A stretch of DNA of 64,000 bases from Alkalinema sp. FACHB-956 (lineage in GTDB: Bacteria; Cyanobacteriota; Cyanobacteriia; Leptolyngbyales; Leptolyngbyaceae), in assembly GCF_014697025.1 (NCBI RefSeq), contig NZ_JACJRC010000001.1:372001-436000 (forward strand). Direction: 5' to 3'. The notes below the pieces were generated by a model. It ran no database searches. It was not told where the DNA came from and saw only the letters and a program-made list of their open reading frames with translations. Each line of letters starts with the position of its first letter. The first letter of the stretch is position 1. The translations under genes were made by a program, and so were the position numbers. This document shows, piece by piece, positions 1-8,719 of this stretch.

Positions 1-2
1 TC

Positions 3-2372
3 CAAGTCTTCACCGGACAGCCCAGCTATGCCTTTGATGCCACCGCTGCCAAGGCTCCCGAAGTGGAAAAAATGGGCGAAGTGCTTGTCCGGCGATCGAA
101 CTTTCTCCGCAGTGTCTCCCGTAAATGGGCGGGTCGTACCATTAGCAGTCTCGCTTTTTGTGCTCATGCCGCTCTCCATCTTCTCAAGCGTGAGCATCGC
201 GGTGACATTTTATTATTAACCAGTGAACCCCCCTTTCTCCAAGTTTTAGGATACTTGATCAAATTAGTATTTGGTGTTCCGTTTGCCACGTTAGTCTATG
301 ACCTCTACCCCGATGTCGCTGTTGAACTCGAAGTTTTATCTCAAAACCATTGGCTCATTCGTTTCTGGGATAGTGTTAACCGTCGGGTTTGGAATGCTGC
401 TGATAGCATTGTCGTTCCTTGCCAAACCATGAAGGATCGCATTGTTGCCAAGGTTCCAGAAGTTAGCGAAAAAATTATTGTTATCCATAACTGGGCTGAT
501 CCCACTTGGATTAAGCCCATGCTCAAAGCTCAAAATAGCTTTGCCCAGGAGCATCAACTGACGGAAAAATTTACCGTGCTCTATTCGGGCAACATGGGGC
601 GATGCCATGACATGGACACCATCATGGGGGCCGCAGTCGAACTGCAAAACGAACCGGTGGAATTCCTCTTTGTCGGCGGTGGCCCCAAACGGGAAGAGTG
701 CAAACAACAGGCGGCGGCCCTGGGCTTGCAAAACTGCCGCTTTTTACCCTACCAAGACAAAGCCAGATTGCCCGAATCCCTCACGGCCTGCGACCTCTCC
801 CTGGTGAGTGTGGACGTAGACATGGAAGGCTTAGTGGCCCCGAGTAAGTTCTACTCCGCGCTGTCCGCAGGTCGTCCCGTCGCCATCATTTGCGAAAAAC
901 ATTCCTACCTGCGATCGCTCGTCTCCGATGCCAACTGCGGTGCAGCGATTAGCAATGGCGACAGTAAAGGTTTGGCTGGGTTTATCCGGTATTTGATGAA
1001 AGATCCGGAAATGACGGAACGCATGGGCAAAGCCGGTCACCGCTACATCCAGGAATACTTCACACCCCATGAAATCAGCCAGCAATACTTCCGCATTCTG
1101 CGCCGTGCCGTACTGAACCACGCTGACCTCCACCAAGCTGTGGAACAAGAAGAATTTTGCATTCACTACCAACCCATGATGGAGATTGGGACGCGCAAGA
1201 TTCTGGGCGTAGAAGCCACGATTCGTTGGCAGCACCCGACGCGCGGTTTGATTTGTCCTGCGGAATTTGAATCCGCCGCCCACGAAACGGGATTAATTGT
1301 TCCCCTAGGCTGGTGGTTGCTCCAGGGCGCATGCCAACAACTACAAACCTGGCGTCAACAACACCCCAAACTGGATCTTCAGTTGAGCATTAACCTCAGC
1401 AGCCAGCAGTTTTTCCATCCTGAGTTAGTTTCCCGATTGGATGCCGCCCTCCAGCAGTACGATTTGCCCGGAAATGCGCTGATGCTGGAAATCAAAGACC
1501 AAGTGGTGATGGAAGATGCTGCGGCTACGACGGCAATTCTGTTGCAGTTGCAGACTCGGAACATTCAAGTTTGCATTGACAACTTCGGTGAAGGGTATTC
1601 CACGTTAGATTATCTACACCGTTTCCCAATTTCTGCGCTGAAAGTTGATAAATCCCTCGTCAGTCGCATCGGGGTTGATCCCAAAACCGTTAGCTTAATT
1701 GAAACGATCGTCATCCTGGCCAAGGATCTCAGAATGAAGGCGATCGCGGTAGGGGTCGAATCGACTGAGCAACTGCTGCGGCTGAAGGAAGTCGGACTTA
1801 AATATGCCCAGGGCTATCTCTTTGCCCCGAGCCAAGATGCTGAGCAAACCTCCACCTTCCTAGAAACCTGCGGCCAGCAGGAATTAGTTCATCCCCTACC
1901 TGCGGCCAATCTGCCCGTGCCTGTAACCAGTGCGAGTGATGAGACGAAACCCTTGGTGCTGATCGTGGATGACGATCGCTCCATGCGATCGATTCTCCGG
2001 ACGGCCATCAGTCAAGCGGGATACCGTACCGTGGAGGCTGAGAATGGCACCGCAGGACTGGCTAAATTCCACGAACTGAAGCCGGACTTGGTGTTGCTGG
2101 ATGCTCTCATGCCCGATATGGATGGCTTTGCCTGCTGCCACGCCATTCGGCAATCAATTCAAGCCCAAGCTGAAGCGGGTGGAATCTCTACGGCGGTTCG
2201 GTCAATCCCGATTCTGATGATTACTGCCCTGGATGATTCCGAATCGGTGGATCAAGCCTTTGCAGCGGGTGCCACCGACTACGTCACCAAACCGATTAAC
2301 TGGGCTGTCCTTCGGCAGCGTCTGCAACGCCTCTTACCCACGTCCCCAGCCAAAGCTACGGTCAATAATTAA
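3..2372 (+). CDS. Glycosyltransferase (GT4-like) - degenerate EAL - receiver fusion, 5' end outside window
   Basis: The frame is open from base 3, so the true start lies before the window; an internal GTG at 63 should not be taken as the start. The first ~1100 bases encode a GT4/WcaI-like glycosyltransferase (SGNMG and FVGGGP motifs, then EGLVAPSKFY and SAGRPV near the donor site), a family that builds surface polysaccharides. Bases ~1130-1870 encode an EAL domain of the cyclic-di-GMP phosphodiesterase fold. It keeps the first Glu (EATIRW), NLS, LKVD and QGY, but the DDFG pair reads DNFG and the AEGVE glutamate is Val, so hydrolysis is unlikely. Bases ~1945-2345 encode a receiver with VDDD, a phosphoacceptor in LLDALMPDMDG, ITA and TKP, all intact. 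A hairpin follows at 2464-2500. Inference: a glycosyltransferase regulated by nucleotide binding and phosphorylation. Confidence 0.9.
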   Translation, partial: QVFTGQPSYAFDATAAKAPEVEKMGEVLVRRSNFLRSVSRKWAGRTISSLAFCAHAALHLLKREHRGDILLLTSEPPFLQVLGYLIKLVFGVPFATLVYDLYPDVAVELEVLSQNHWLIRFWDSVNRRVWNAADSIVVPCQTMKDRIVAKVPEVSEKIIVIHNWADPTWIKPMLKAQNSFAQEHQLTEKFTVLYSGNMGRCHDMDTIMGAAVELQNEPVEFLFVGGGPKREECKQQAAALGLQNCRFLPYQDKARLPESLTACDLSLVSVDVDMEGLVAPSKFYSALSAGRPVAIICEKHSYLRSLVSDANCGAAISNGDSKGLAGFIRYLMKDPEMTERMGKAGHRYIQEYFTPHEISQQYFRILRRAVLNHADLHQAVEQEEFCIHYQPMMEIGTRKILGVEATIRWQHPTRGLICPAEFESAAHETGLIVPLGWWLLQGACQQLQTWRQQHPKLDLQLSINLSSQQFFHPELVSRLDAALQQYDLPGNALMLEIKDQVVMEDAAATTAILLQLQTRNIQVCIDNFGEGYSTLDYLHRFPISALKVDKSLVSRIGVDPKTVSLIETIVILAKDLRMKAIAVGVESTEQLLRLKEVGLKYAQGYLFAPSQDAEQTSTFLETCGQQELVHPLPAANLPVPVTSASDETKPLVLIVDDDRSMRSILRTAISQAGYRTVEAENGTAGLAKFHELKPDLVLLDALMPDMDGFACCHAIRQSIQAQAEAGGISTAVRSIPILMITALDDSESVDQAFAAGATDYVTKPINWAVLRQRLQRLLPTSPAKATVNN

Positions 2373-2802
2373 CCGAATCCCATTCACCCAAGGAATTGAA
2401 TCCAGGGCATCGAATCCAGGGAATTGTGCAGACTGCACACCTAGGTCACCCTAGCTAAAAAATAGACCCATCGACGTTGAACCTAGCGATCGATGGGTCT
2501 TGGTTTCTCAAATCTTGGTTACTTGACCATTGGCTGCTCAATCATTGCCTGTTTAACCATTGCCTGCTTGACTATCCAATTTCTAATCAGAGATTTTCAC
2601 TAATTTTTCACTTTAATCGGTTATGCATAATGTAATCCGGGAAAGTACTGAAAAATTCATGCAAAATTGACATTCATCCGGTTGCCCCAAGCGTTTCTAG
2701 AAACATGAGGTAAGCGTGACAAACACCTAGTGACAAATACACAACGTCCACAACGGTTGATTCACGCTGCTTCCAATTCTCTCTAGGACGACAGGGGACA
2801 CC
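2373..2802. other. Spacer between the fusion gene and the NACHT gene
   Basis: This 430-base spacer starts with a partial duplication near 2393-2430 (ATCCAGGG-type units), then the hairpin at 2464-2500, then imperfect repeats of a CATTGCCTG word around 2530-2575. It must contain the NACHT promoter, but I see no convincing -35/-10 pair. No further ORF is supported. Confidence 0.6.
2464..2508 (+). terminator. Hairpin after the glycosyltransferase-EAL-receiver gene
   Basis: A 10-bp perfect stem AGACCCATCG / CGATGGGTCT (2464-2473 with 2491-2500) is followed by a moderately T-rich stretch. It lies about 90 bases after the stop codon. The T run is weak, so termination is probable rather than certain. 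Confidence 0.5.
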
Positions 2803-5301
2803 ATGGGCAAACGATCGGTCAAAGCGTCTGCAATCGGAATCGCCAAGGCTAAGCGAGCATTTGAACGCCGCGAGTGGACTCAAGAATATCTGGCGAGTGC
2901 TGTGGGATTGCAAACACGACAATCCATTTGGAAGTTCTTTTCCGGGCGTCCGATCGAACGTCATTTATTTATTGATATCTGTTTCCAATTAGATTTAGAT
3001 TGGCAAGAAATTGCTGAGTTGCCGCGCTTTGATGAAACCGAAGAAGATGGCAGCAATGCGCTGTCGAACCTGGAGCATGGGGCGCGTGCGATCGTGGAGG
3101 ATGCCCAGCCTGCGATGAACGCTACGATGACCTGGGAACAGCTGTGGAGCGTGGCGCAACACCGTCTCCACCAATCTGAACCGACGATCGCCCCTATGCC
3201 AACCCTGGCGAACAGCAGCTCGGAATTTTACATTGAGTTATTTCTTTCTTCCCAGGTGAAAGGCCAACGGTGGCTAGAGGTCAATGATTTTCAACCTAAC
3301 CGGGATTGGGATGCTGTACAACCCGCTGTTTCTAAATTGTTCAGCAATTCTGCACCCAACCCATCGGCATCCCTTGCCCTACCCACGACCCATCCCTTTC
3401 CAGGGTTTGCCTGCTCCAATACGATTCATACTGTCATTCCCGCCACGGGGCTTCCCGCCCAATCCCGTTGGCTGATCTATGGCCGTCCCGGTAGTGGCAA
3501 AACGACCCTGTTAAAATCTTTGGCGATCGCCGATCTGGCTCAAGGGGAACCGGGCGATCGACTACCCATTTTGTTACCTTTACATACCGTTCTTTCAACG
3601 GATGACTTCTCCTTTGAAACACTAATTCAACAACACTATTGTGAACTTTCAGTACAACAAAATCAGCAATGGTTAGCCGATGGCAAATTCCGATTACTCT
3701 TAGATGGCTTAGATGAATTACCCGCCGATCGTCGGGCTGGGGTGATGAATGCGCTGCAAGTCTTTATGGCGCAATATCCTAAGGTGGCGATCGTCCTGAC
3801 CTGTCGATCGGGATTGCGGGATGTGAATGCATCTGGATTTACGACCTTGGAACTGATGGATTGGACTGCGGAGCAAATCCGTTCCTTTGTCGTGACCTGG
3901 GCAGAATCTCAAGTTTATTACAATACCGATCGGGGCCAAACTTTTGTTGGCAACTTCTTAGCAGCCCTCTACCAGCCCCAGAATAAGCGTCTTTTAGATC
4001 TGGCTAAGACTCCACTGCTCCTGCAACGACTGTGCGAAATTTTCTGGGAGCGTCAAGCCTTTCCTAGTCGCTCATCACTGCTATGCCAAGAAGTGCTAGA
4101 ACTATTAGTCTGGAAACGGGATCAACAACGAGGAATCAGTCGCCAGCATCACGGTTATCACCTCACGATCGCTGAAGTTGTAGATCTGCTGGGACAAATT
4201 GCTTATAAATTCTTTGAAGACGGCCACTATCTCTTTGACAAGTCGGAAATTCTACCGATTCTAGCCACTTACCTAACTAACCATACGGAAGCCACTCGCC
4301 ATCGCGATGCAGAATCTCTCTGGTTTGCCAGTGAGTCATTACTGGAAGCGTTGATGGTGGACTATGGAATGCTGACGGAAGAAGCCCATTCTGTCTATGC
4401 CTTTTCTTACCTGACTGTGCAGGAATATTTGGTGGCCCGACGGTTTGCCACGCGATCGATTCTCCTATCGCCTGCCCCCCAAAATGCTGAACCGAGCGGT
4501 AAAGTCCTTGCTCCCATGACTCAGCCGCAATCTTCTCCCGACCAACAACCCTGGCTCCAGACCCTATCCCATCGTGTCTTGGAACCTCGCTGGCGCACAG
4601 TGATTGAACTGTTGATTGAATTATTGCCCCATCCCACCCCCCTGTTTACTTGGATGAAGCAATGCATTGACCAGATGGTACAAGATGATTTGGAACTGCA
4701 TCGCATTCTGCAATGGCTCGATCGTAAGGCGCAACCTTTTGCTAGCCAATACCATCCTGCGGCCCTACGCGCGTTCTATTACCTCAGCTTAGAAAATCTG
4801 GGCTTGGATCTTGCGTTTGCCTTAGATCCCCAACTGGCCTGCCACCTGTCCCCGGAACTCAAATTAGATTTAGATTTAATGCACCTATTCCACCAAGGGG
4901 AGCAATTGCTCAATCAACCCACCTTGGACAATGCCTTTTCTCTAGGCTTTTTAATGACTTCCTTGAGCGAAGGCACTGCAGCAGAAGCCATTGCGATGAG
5001 CTTTCGAGCCCAGTTGCCGGAGTTACTGGAAGCTGCTCAAAATCAGCAGTCCCTCGATCGTTGGTGCCGTCGAGCAGGGCGGGAATGGCTAAAGACTCTC
5101 CGCCAAATCAGTATTGAACAACGGGATTTGGGTTATGTTTGGAACTTGACTCCCGATCGCCAAGAGAAACTACAAACCTATTACTGGGCGAACTACTTCC
5201 TCGTGAATGGACTGCGGAAGCGGCATTCAGCCCATTCCATGGCCCAAAGTCCGATCGTGCAAGCCCTCATTGCTCCGATGAACCACCAAGTCGCCAACTA
5301 A
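2803..5301 (+). CDS. NACHT-family NTPase with N-terminal helix-turn-helix
   Basis: An 832-residue STAND-type NTPase. Residues ~15-75 look like a helix-turn-helix (EWTQEYLASAVGLQTRQSIWKF). Walker A GRPGSGKTT is at ~227-235 and Walker B RLLLDGLDELP at ~297-307; the acidic DGLDE form is typical of NACHT. An FSYLTVQEYLVARRF segment typical of NACHT helical regions follows at ~535, and the C-terminus carries the LTPDRQEKLQTYYWAN motif seen in large cyanobacterial NACHT proteins. The start has an AGGGG ribosome site 7-9 bases upstream. Such proteins are signal-sensing switches, and some bacterial NACHT proteins protect against phage. No effector domain is recognisable here, so a defence role is inference. 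It lies between two genes that share related receiver domains. Confidence 0.88.
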   Translation: MGKRSVKASAIGIAKAKRAFERREWTQEYLASAVGLQTRQSIWKFFSGRPIERHLFIDICFQLDLDWQEIAELPRFDETEEDGSNALSNLEHGARAIVEDAQPAMNATMTWEQLWSVAQHRLHQSEPTIAPMPTLANSSSEFYIELFLSSQVKGQRWLEVNDFQPNRDWDAVQPAVSKLFSNSAPNPSASLALPTTHPFPGFACSNTIHTVIPATGLPAQSRWLIYGRPGSGKTTLLKSLAIADLAQGEPGDRLPILLPLHTVLSTDDFSFETLIQQHYCELSVQQNQQWLADGKFRLLLDGLDELPADRRAGVMNALQVFMAQYPKVAIVLTCRSGLRDVNASGFTTLELMDWTAEQIRSFVVTWAESQVYYNTDRGQTFVGNFLAALYQPQNKRLLDLAKTPLLLQRLCEIFWERQAFPSRSSLLCQEVLELLVWKRDQQRGISRQHHGYHLTIAEVVDLLGQIAYKFFEDGHYLFDKSEILPILATYLTNHTEATRHRDAESLWFASESLLEALMVDYGMLTEEAHSVYAFSYLTVQEYLVARRFATRSILLSPAPQNAEPSGKVLAPMTQPQSSPDQQPWLQTLSHRVLEPRWRTVIELLIELLPHPTPLFTWMKQCIDQMVQDDLELHRILQWLDRKAQPFASQYHPAALRAFYYLSLENLGLDLAFALDPQLACHLSPELKLDLDLMHLFHQGEQLLNQPTLDNAFSLGFLMTSLSEGTAAEAIAMSFRAQLPELLEAAQNQQSLDRWCRRAGREWLKTLRQISIEQRDLGYVWNLTPDRQEKLQTYYWANYFLVNGLRKRHSAHSMAQSPIVQALIAPMNHQVAN

Positions 5302-5393
5302 GGCGATCCCTGCTCCCAGTCAATGCCCCGTTGGGATTTCCCATTCAATACTCAAGCTTGATCCTCTATATCATGATGCTAGGAAAGACTGTT

Positions 5394-5870
5394 ATGGATT
5401 CTAATAAACCAACCATTTTAGTAGTAGATGATGAACCCAATCTCCGCAGCATTCTGAATTGTGCCATTTCCCACAATGGCGATCGAGTGATTGAAGCACC
5501 CAATGGAGAAGCTTGTTTATTGATCTGCCAGCAACAACTTCCGGATTTAATTCTCATTGATGCAGTCATGCCTGATATGGATGGCTTCACCTGTTGTCAT
5601 ACGTTGAAAAAAACCTATGGAGAAACTTGTCCACCGTTGATTATGATTACGGCTCTGTCGAATGCAGAGTTCATCGATCGAGCCTTCAATGCAGGTATTA
5701 CAGACTATATTACAAAACCCATCCGCTGGCCCATCCTCCGCCATCGTATTGATACCGCTCTGGCAAATAACAGGCTCCAGAAAAAGCTAGATGAAGCCCA
5801 TTGTCGCATTGAATATTTAGAGCAAGAATTAGCCCATCAAGAGTTGTTAACGCGATCGGCTCCACTTTAA
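5394..5870 (+). CDS. Single-domain response regulator with C-terminal coiled coil
   Basis: A 158-residue receiver protein. The acidic pocket (VVDDE), phosphoacceptor (IDAVMPDMDGF), Thr (ITA) and Lys-Pro (TKP) are all present. Residues after ~120 form a charged heptad-like helix (LDEAHCRIEYLEQEL) likely to dimerise or bind a partner. There is no output domain. ATG 5394 was chosen because AGGAAAG sits 6 bases upstream; ATGs at 5373/5376 are in frame but poorer. The domain closely resembles the receiver of the fusion protein ending at 2372 (both have MPDMDGF.CCH and TKPI.W..LR.R), so the two are probably paralogues. It begins 92 bases after the NACHT gene, possibly in the same transcript. The partner kinase is not visible. 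Confidence 0.9.
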   Translation: MDSNKPTILVVDDEPNLRSILNCAISHNGDRVIEAPNGEACLLICQQQLPDLILIDAVMPDMDGFTCCHTLKKTYGETCPPLIMITALSNAEFIDRAFNAGITDYITKPIRWPILRHRIDTALANNRLQKKLDEAHCRIEYLEQELAHQELLTRSAPL

Positions 5871-6047
5871 TAAACTTGTAGTTATTGATTGACTAAGAGT
5901 TATCTTTTGAAGAGTTATTAAATCTTTGACAGTTTACCCTAGGGGTAATAGGGGATTGTTGAAAGGATGCGACCTAAATCAATCGGCTTGAAATAACTTG
6001 ATACAAAAGAATTGAGGTGGCTTGAACCAGGTATAATCTCACCAGCA

Positions 6048-6767
6048 ATGAATCAGAATGGTGATATGTCATTGGATAGTCAACTCGATCGCCCCAGCGA
6101 AATTTCCTACGCCGCCCTACAACTCAAAATTCAACCCGGCGACGTTCTTGTTTTTTCCGGTAGCGACATCCCGTCCAATGTTGTCAAAATTGCCACTCAA
6201 TCTGATCACGTTCATGTTGCCATTGTCTTTTCCGTCGATCGAACCAACGACGAAGGTGACAACATTCTCATTGCGGAATCCCACATCGACACCAGCCTTC
6301 CCAGCGTGGGCACTGGTCAGCACAACTTTGGAGCCCAACTCCAATGGCTCTCCCATCGTATTGCCGCCAGCCAAACCCCTGTGCGCTGGGCTGCCCTCCA
6401 CCCTCCCCTAAGCGAATCCGAAATTCGTCATCTACAAGCCTGGTTATGGGAGATTGAGCAACAACAAGTCTCCTACGACTTCGTTCAAGCGATCGGGGCA
6501 GGCATGGATGCCATGGACGACCTCTGCGGCGGCAATCCTCAAGATTTATCCGCCCTCTTTTGCTCAGAACTCGTGACCTATGCCCTGCAAACAGTCAACC
6601 GCATCGATGCAAGCATCAACCCCTCTGAACAAACCCCCGCAGATGTCATGCAATTTCCCTGCCTTCACCCCCCGATTACGATCGTCAATTCACCCCTATC
6701 GGCCATTACCGTCCTTGCCAACACCCTGATTACAAATCTGCCAGAGATTCCCCCAACCACCCTGTAA
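6048..6767 (+). CDS. Permuted NlpC/P60-like papain-fold hydrolase (YiiX/DUF830 type)
   Basis: About 239 residues. The N-terminal half has GDVLVFSG followed by SDHVHVAIVF, and the C-terminal half has ALFCSELVTYAL. A His early and a Cys late is the order expected for circularly permuted NlpC/P60 enzymes, which cut or transfer amide, ester or acyl bonds on peptidoglycan or lipids. No signal peptide is obvious, so an intracellular role is possible. Candidate starts are ATG 6048 and ATG 6066; neither has a good ribosome site, and TTG 6012 also opens the frame. The 3' end overlaps the converging M61 gene by 38 bases. The fold is fairly certain and the substrate unknown. Confidence 0.7.
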   Translation: MNQNGDMSLDSQLDRPSEISYAALQLKIQPGDVLVFSGSDIPSNVVKIATQSDHVHVAIVFSVDRTNDEGDNILIAESHIDTSLPSVGTGQHNFGAQLQWLSHRIAASQTPVRWAALHPPLSESEIRHLQAWLWEIEQQQVSYDFVQAIGAGMDAMDDLCGGNPQDLSALFCSELVTYALQTVNRIDASINPSEQTPADVMQFPCLHPPITIVNSPLSAITVLANTLITNLPEIPPTTL

Positions 6768-8559
6768 ACAAAGATGCCTGACGCTCCGTAGGTAACTCCA
6801 CTGGCACAATTTTAAACTGAGTCGGCTGGGGTTCCGCCAAAATCACTTGAGCCAAGAGCAATTCATCTTGATGGAAAAACGTCACTTCTAGCACCTCCCC
6901 TACCTGGGCAGCCTGTAAGCGATCGTTCACCCCATCCACCGTTGCCCGCAATCCATCGATCGCAATCAACTCATCCCCCGCATCCAGACCCGCTAACTGC
7001 GCTGGGGAATTAAAGGCTACCGATTTCACGATCGTTCGGTTCTGTTCCGCCACAATTCGCGCGCCCCACGTTGGTGCGAGTCCTTTGTCAGCATTAGATT
7101 CTAACCGAAGGCCAAATTCCTGGAAATAAGCCCCAAAATCTAGCTCCTCTAGCCCATGCAGGTAACGGTCGAAAAAGTCCGTTAAATCAGTGCCTGCTAC
7201 CGCTTCAATCACAGATTTCGCATCCTGGGGCGTAAAGCCAATCTCATCCTTGCCAAACTTTTCCCACATGATGCGCATCACATCATCAAAGGATTTCTGA
7301 TTGTGATGGCGCTTGCGGATCTCTAGATCTAATAAAAGTGTCACCATTGCGCCCTTCAAGTAATAGGACATTTGGGAGTTGGGCGTGTTAGAATCCGGTC
7401 GATACAGTTTAATCCAAGCATCAAATCCCGATTCACTTAAGGGTTGTACAAAGCGTCCCAGCGTTGTTAAATAGCGTGTAATTTCTTGACTTAAACACCT
7501 GAGATAGGTCTTAGCACCATAGATGCCTGCACGGAGTGGAAATAGATTGTCGTAGTAACTCGTTACCCCTTCACAAAACCATAACGAAGGTGTGTAGTTT
7601 TCTTGATCATAATCAAATTTCTCCAACGCTTGCGGTCGGATGCGTTTGACATTCCAAAGATGGAAAAACTCATGGGCCACTAATTGCAAAAATGATTCGT
7701 AGTCCTTCTGTTTCCTAAATCCATGGCGATCGTAAATGAGCGAACAAGAATCCTTATGTTCCAACCCCCCATAGCCATTGGTGAGATGCAAAATAAATAA
7801 ATAGCGATCGTAGGGCAACCCACCAAACATTTGGGCTTCTGCTTCGATAATCCGTTGGGTATCCGCAATCAAGCGATCGGGGTTTACATTACCCTTGCCC
7901 CAAATCACCCACTGATGGGTCTTGCCCAGCACTTCAAAGTCAAATCGGCTCTGTAAGCCAATTTCAAACGGACTATCCACCAACGTGTCAAAGTCCCGCG
8001 CCAAAAAGGTATTCTCCCCAATCTCCGGCAAAGCTGTTGCCACCTGCCAATCAGAACTGGGTGGCACGATCGTCACTTCGATCGGCTGCGCTTGATACCC
8101 TGGAATGTAGAAAAAGGTTGCTGCGCCGTTAAAGTAGCCATGGGTGCGATCGAGGTGATTAGTTCGAACTGTTAACTCATTGGCATAGATCTGGTAGCGA
8201 ATCACCACAGTAGATTGCGCCTGGGTCTGAATGCGCCAATGATTTTTGGCTAACTTCTGAAACACGAATGGCTCCCCGGAGGGAGTGACCGCCTCAAAAT
8301 TTTGGAGATGCCGGGAATATTCCCGCACCAGATAGGACCCAGGTGTCCACACGGGCATCTTCACCTCTAAAACGTCCTGGCTCCAACCCGTCACCTCTAA
8401 CGTCACCTCAAACAAGTGATTCGTCGGTTGGGGCATTGCCACTTGGTAATGTAACTTCAAGGCCGCCATTCGATCGATCGAGGGCTCCCGATCATGATCT
8501 TGACCCACTGTCTCCCAAGTATGCGGGGCTGACGTATAGACGAGTTCTTCTTGACCCAC
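6730..8559 (-). CDS. M61-family peptidase (glycyl-aminopeptidase type) with PDZ domain
   Basis: A 609-residue protein. The zinc-site signature VAHEFFHLWNVKRIRP has H296-E297..H300 and is diagnostic of family M61. An N-terminal beta domain (~30-200) precedes the thermolysin-like catalytic part. A PDZ domain lies at ~500-590 (SPAQLAGLDAGDELIAIDG), as in other M61 enzymes. These peptidases remove N-terminal small residues; the physiological substrate in cyanobacteria is unclear. GTG at 8559 is preferred because GGAGGG lies 6 bases upstream. An ATG at 8469 is also near the usual family N-terminus, so the first 30 residues are uncertain. No signal peptide is seen. Confidence 0.92.
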   Translation of the reverse strand: MGQEELVYTSAPHTWETVGQDHDREPSIDRMAALKLHYQVAMPQPTNHLFEVTLEVTGWSQDVLEVKMPVWTPGSYLVREYSRHLQNFEAVTPSGEPFVFQKLAKNHWRIQTQAQSTVVIRYQIYANELTVRTNHLDRTHGYFNGAATFFYIPGYQAQPIEVTIVPPSSDWQVATALPEIGENTFLARDFDTLVDSPFEIGLQSRFDFEVLGKTHQWVIWGKGNVNPDRLIADTQRIIEAEAQMFGGLPYDRYLFILHLTNGYGGLEHKDSCSLIYDRHGFRKQKDYESFLQLVAHEFFHLWNVKRIRPQALEKFDYDQENYTPSLWFCEGVTSYYDNLFPLRAGIYGAKTYLRCLSQEITRYLTTLGRFVQPLSESGFDAWIKLYRPDSNTPNSQMSYYLKGAMVTLLLDLEIRKRHHNQKSFDDVMRIMWEKFGKDEIGFTPQDAKSVIEAVAGTDLTDFFDRYLHGLEELDFGAYFQEFGLRLESNADKGLAPTWGARIVAEQNRTIVKSVAFNSPAQLAGLDAGDELIAIDGLRATVDGVNDRLQAAQVGEVLEVTFFHQDELLLAQVILAEPQPTQFKIVPVELPTERQASLFTGWLGESLADL

Positions 8560-8674
8560 GGAAAACCCTCCGACAAGACGATATATCCATCATGCCGTAG
8601 GGATTTCCTGGGTGACTACCGTTTGGAGGAATAACTGCAAAATGTCTGACCATCGAAGCCGTTATTTCCCACAG

Positions 8675-8719
8675 ATTATTGATCCACCAATCATTGATCC
8701 GCCAATCATTTATCCACCA
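8675..8719. repeat. Tandem repeat, 3 x 15 bp, containing the crp-like stop codon
   Basis: Units at 8675-8689, 8690-8704 and 8705-8719 share ATCATTGATCCACCA with one to two differences each. The stop codon of the minus-strand Crp-like gene (8710-8712) is inside the unit nearest the gene, so the array extends downstream from the gene end. Confidence 0.9.

Noticed and set aside
63-65. GTG as start of the glycosyltransferase fusion
   Set aside because: The frame continues upstream with family-like sequence (GQPSYAFDATAAKAPEVEK) to the window edge, so the gene is truncated by the window.
3-5870. Whole locus as a mobile defence island
   Set aside because: No integrase, transposase, tRNA site or composition shift is visible, and CGATCG words are as common as elsewhere.
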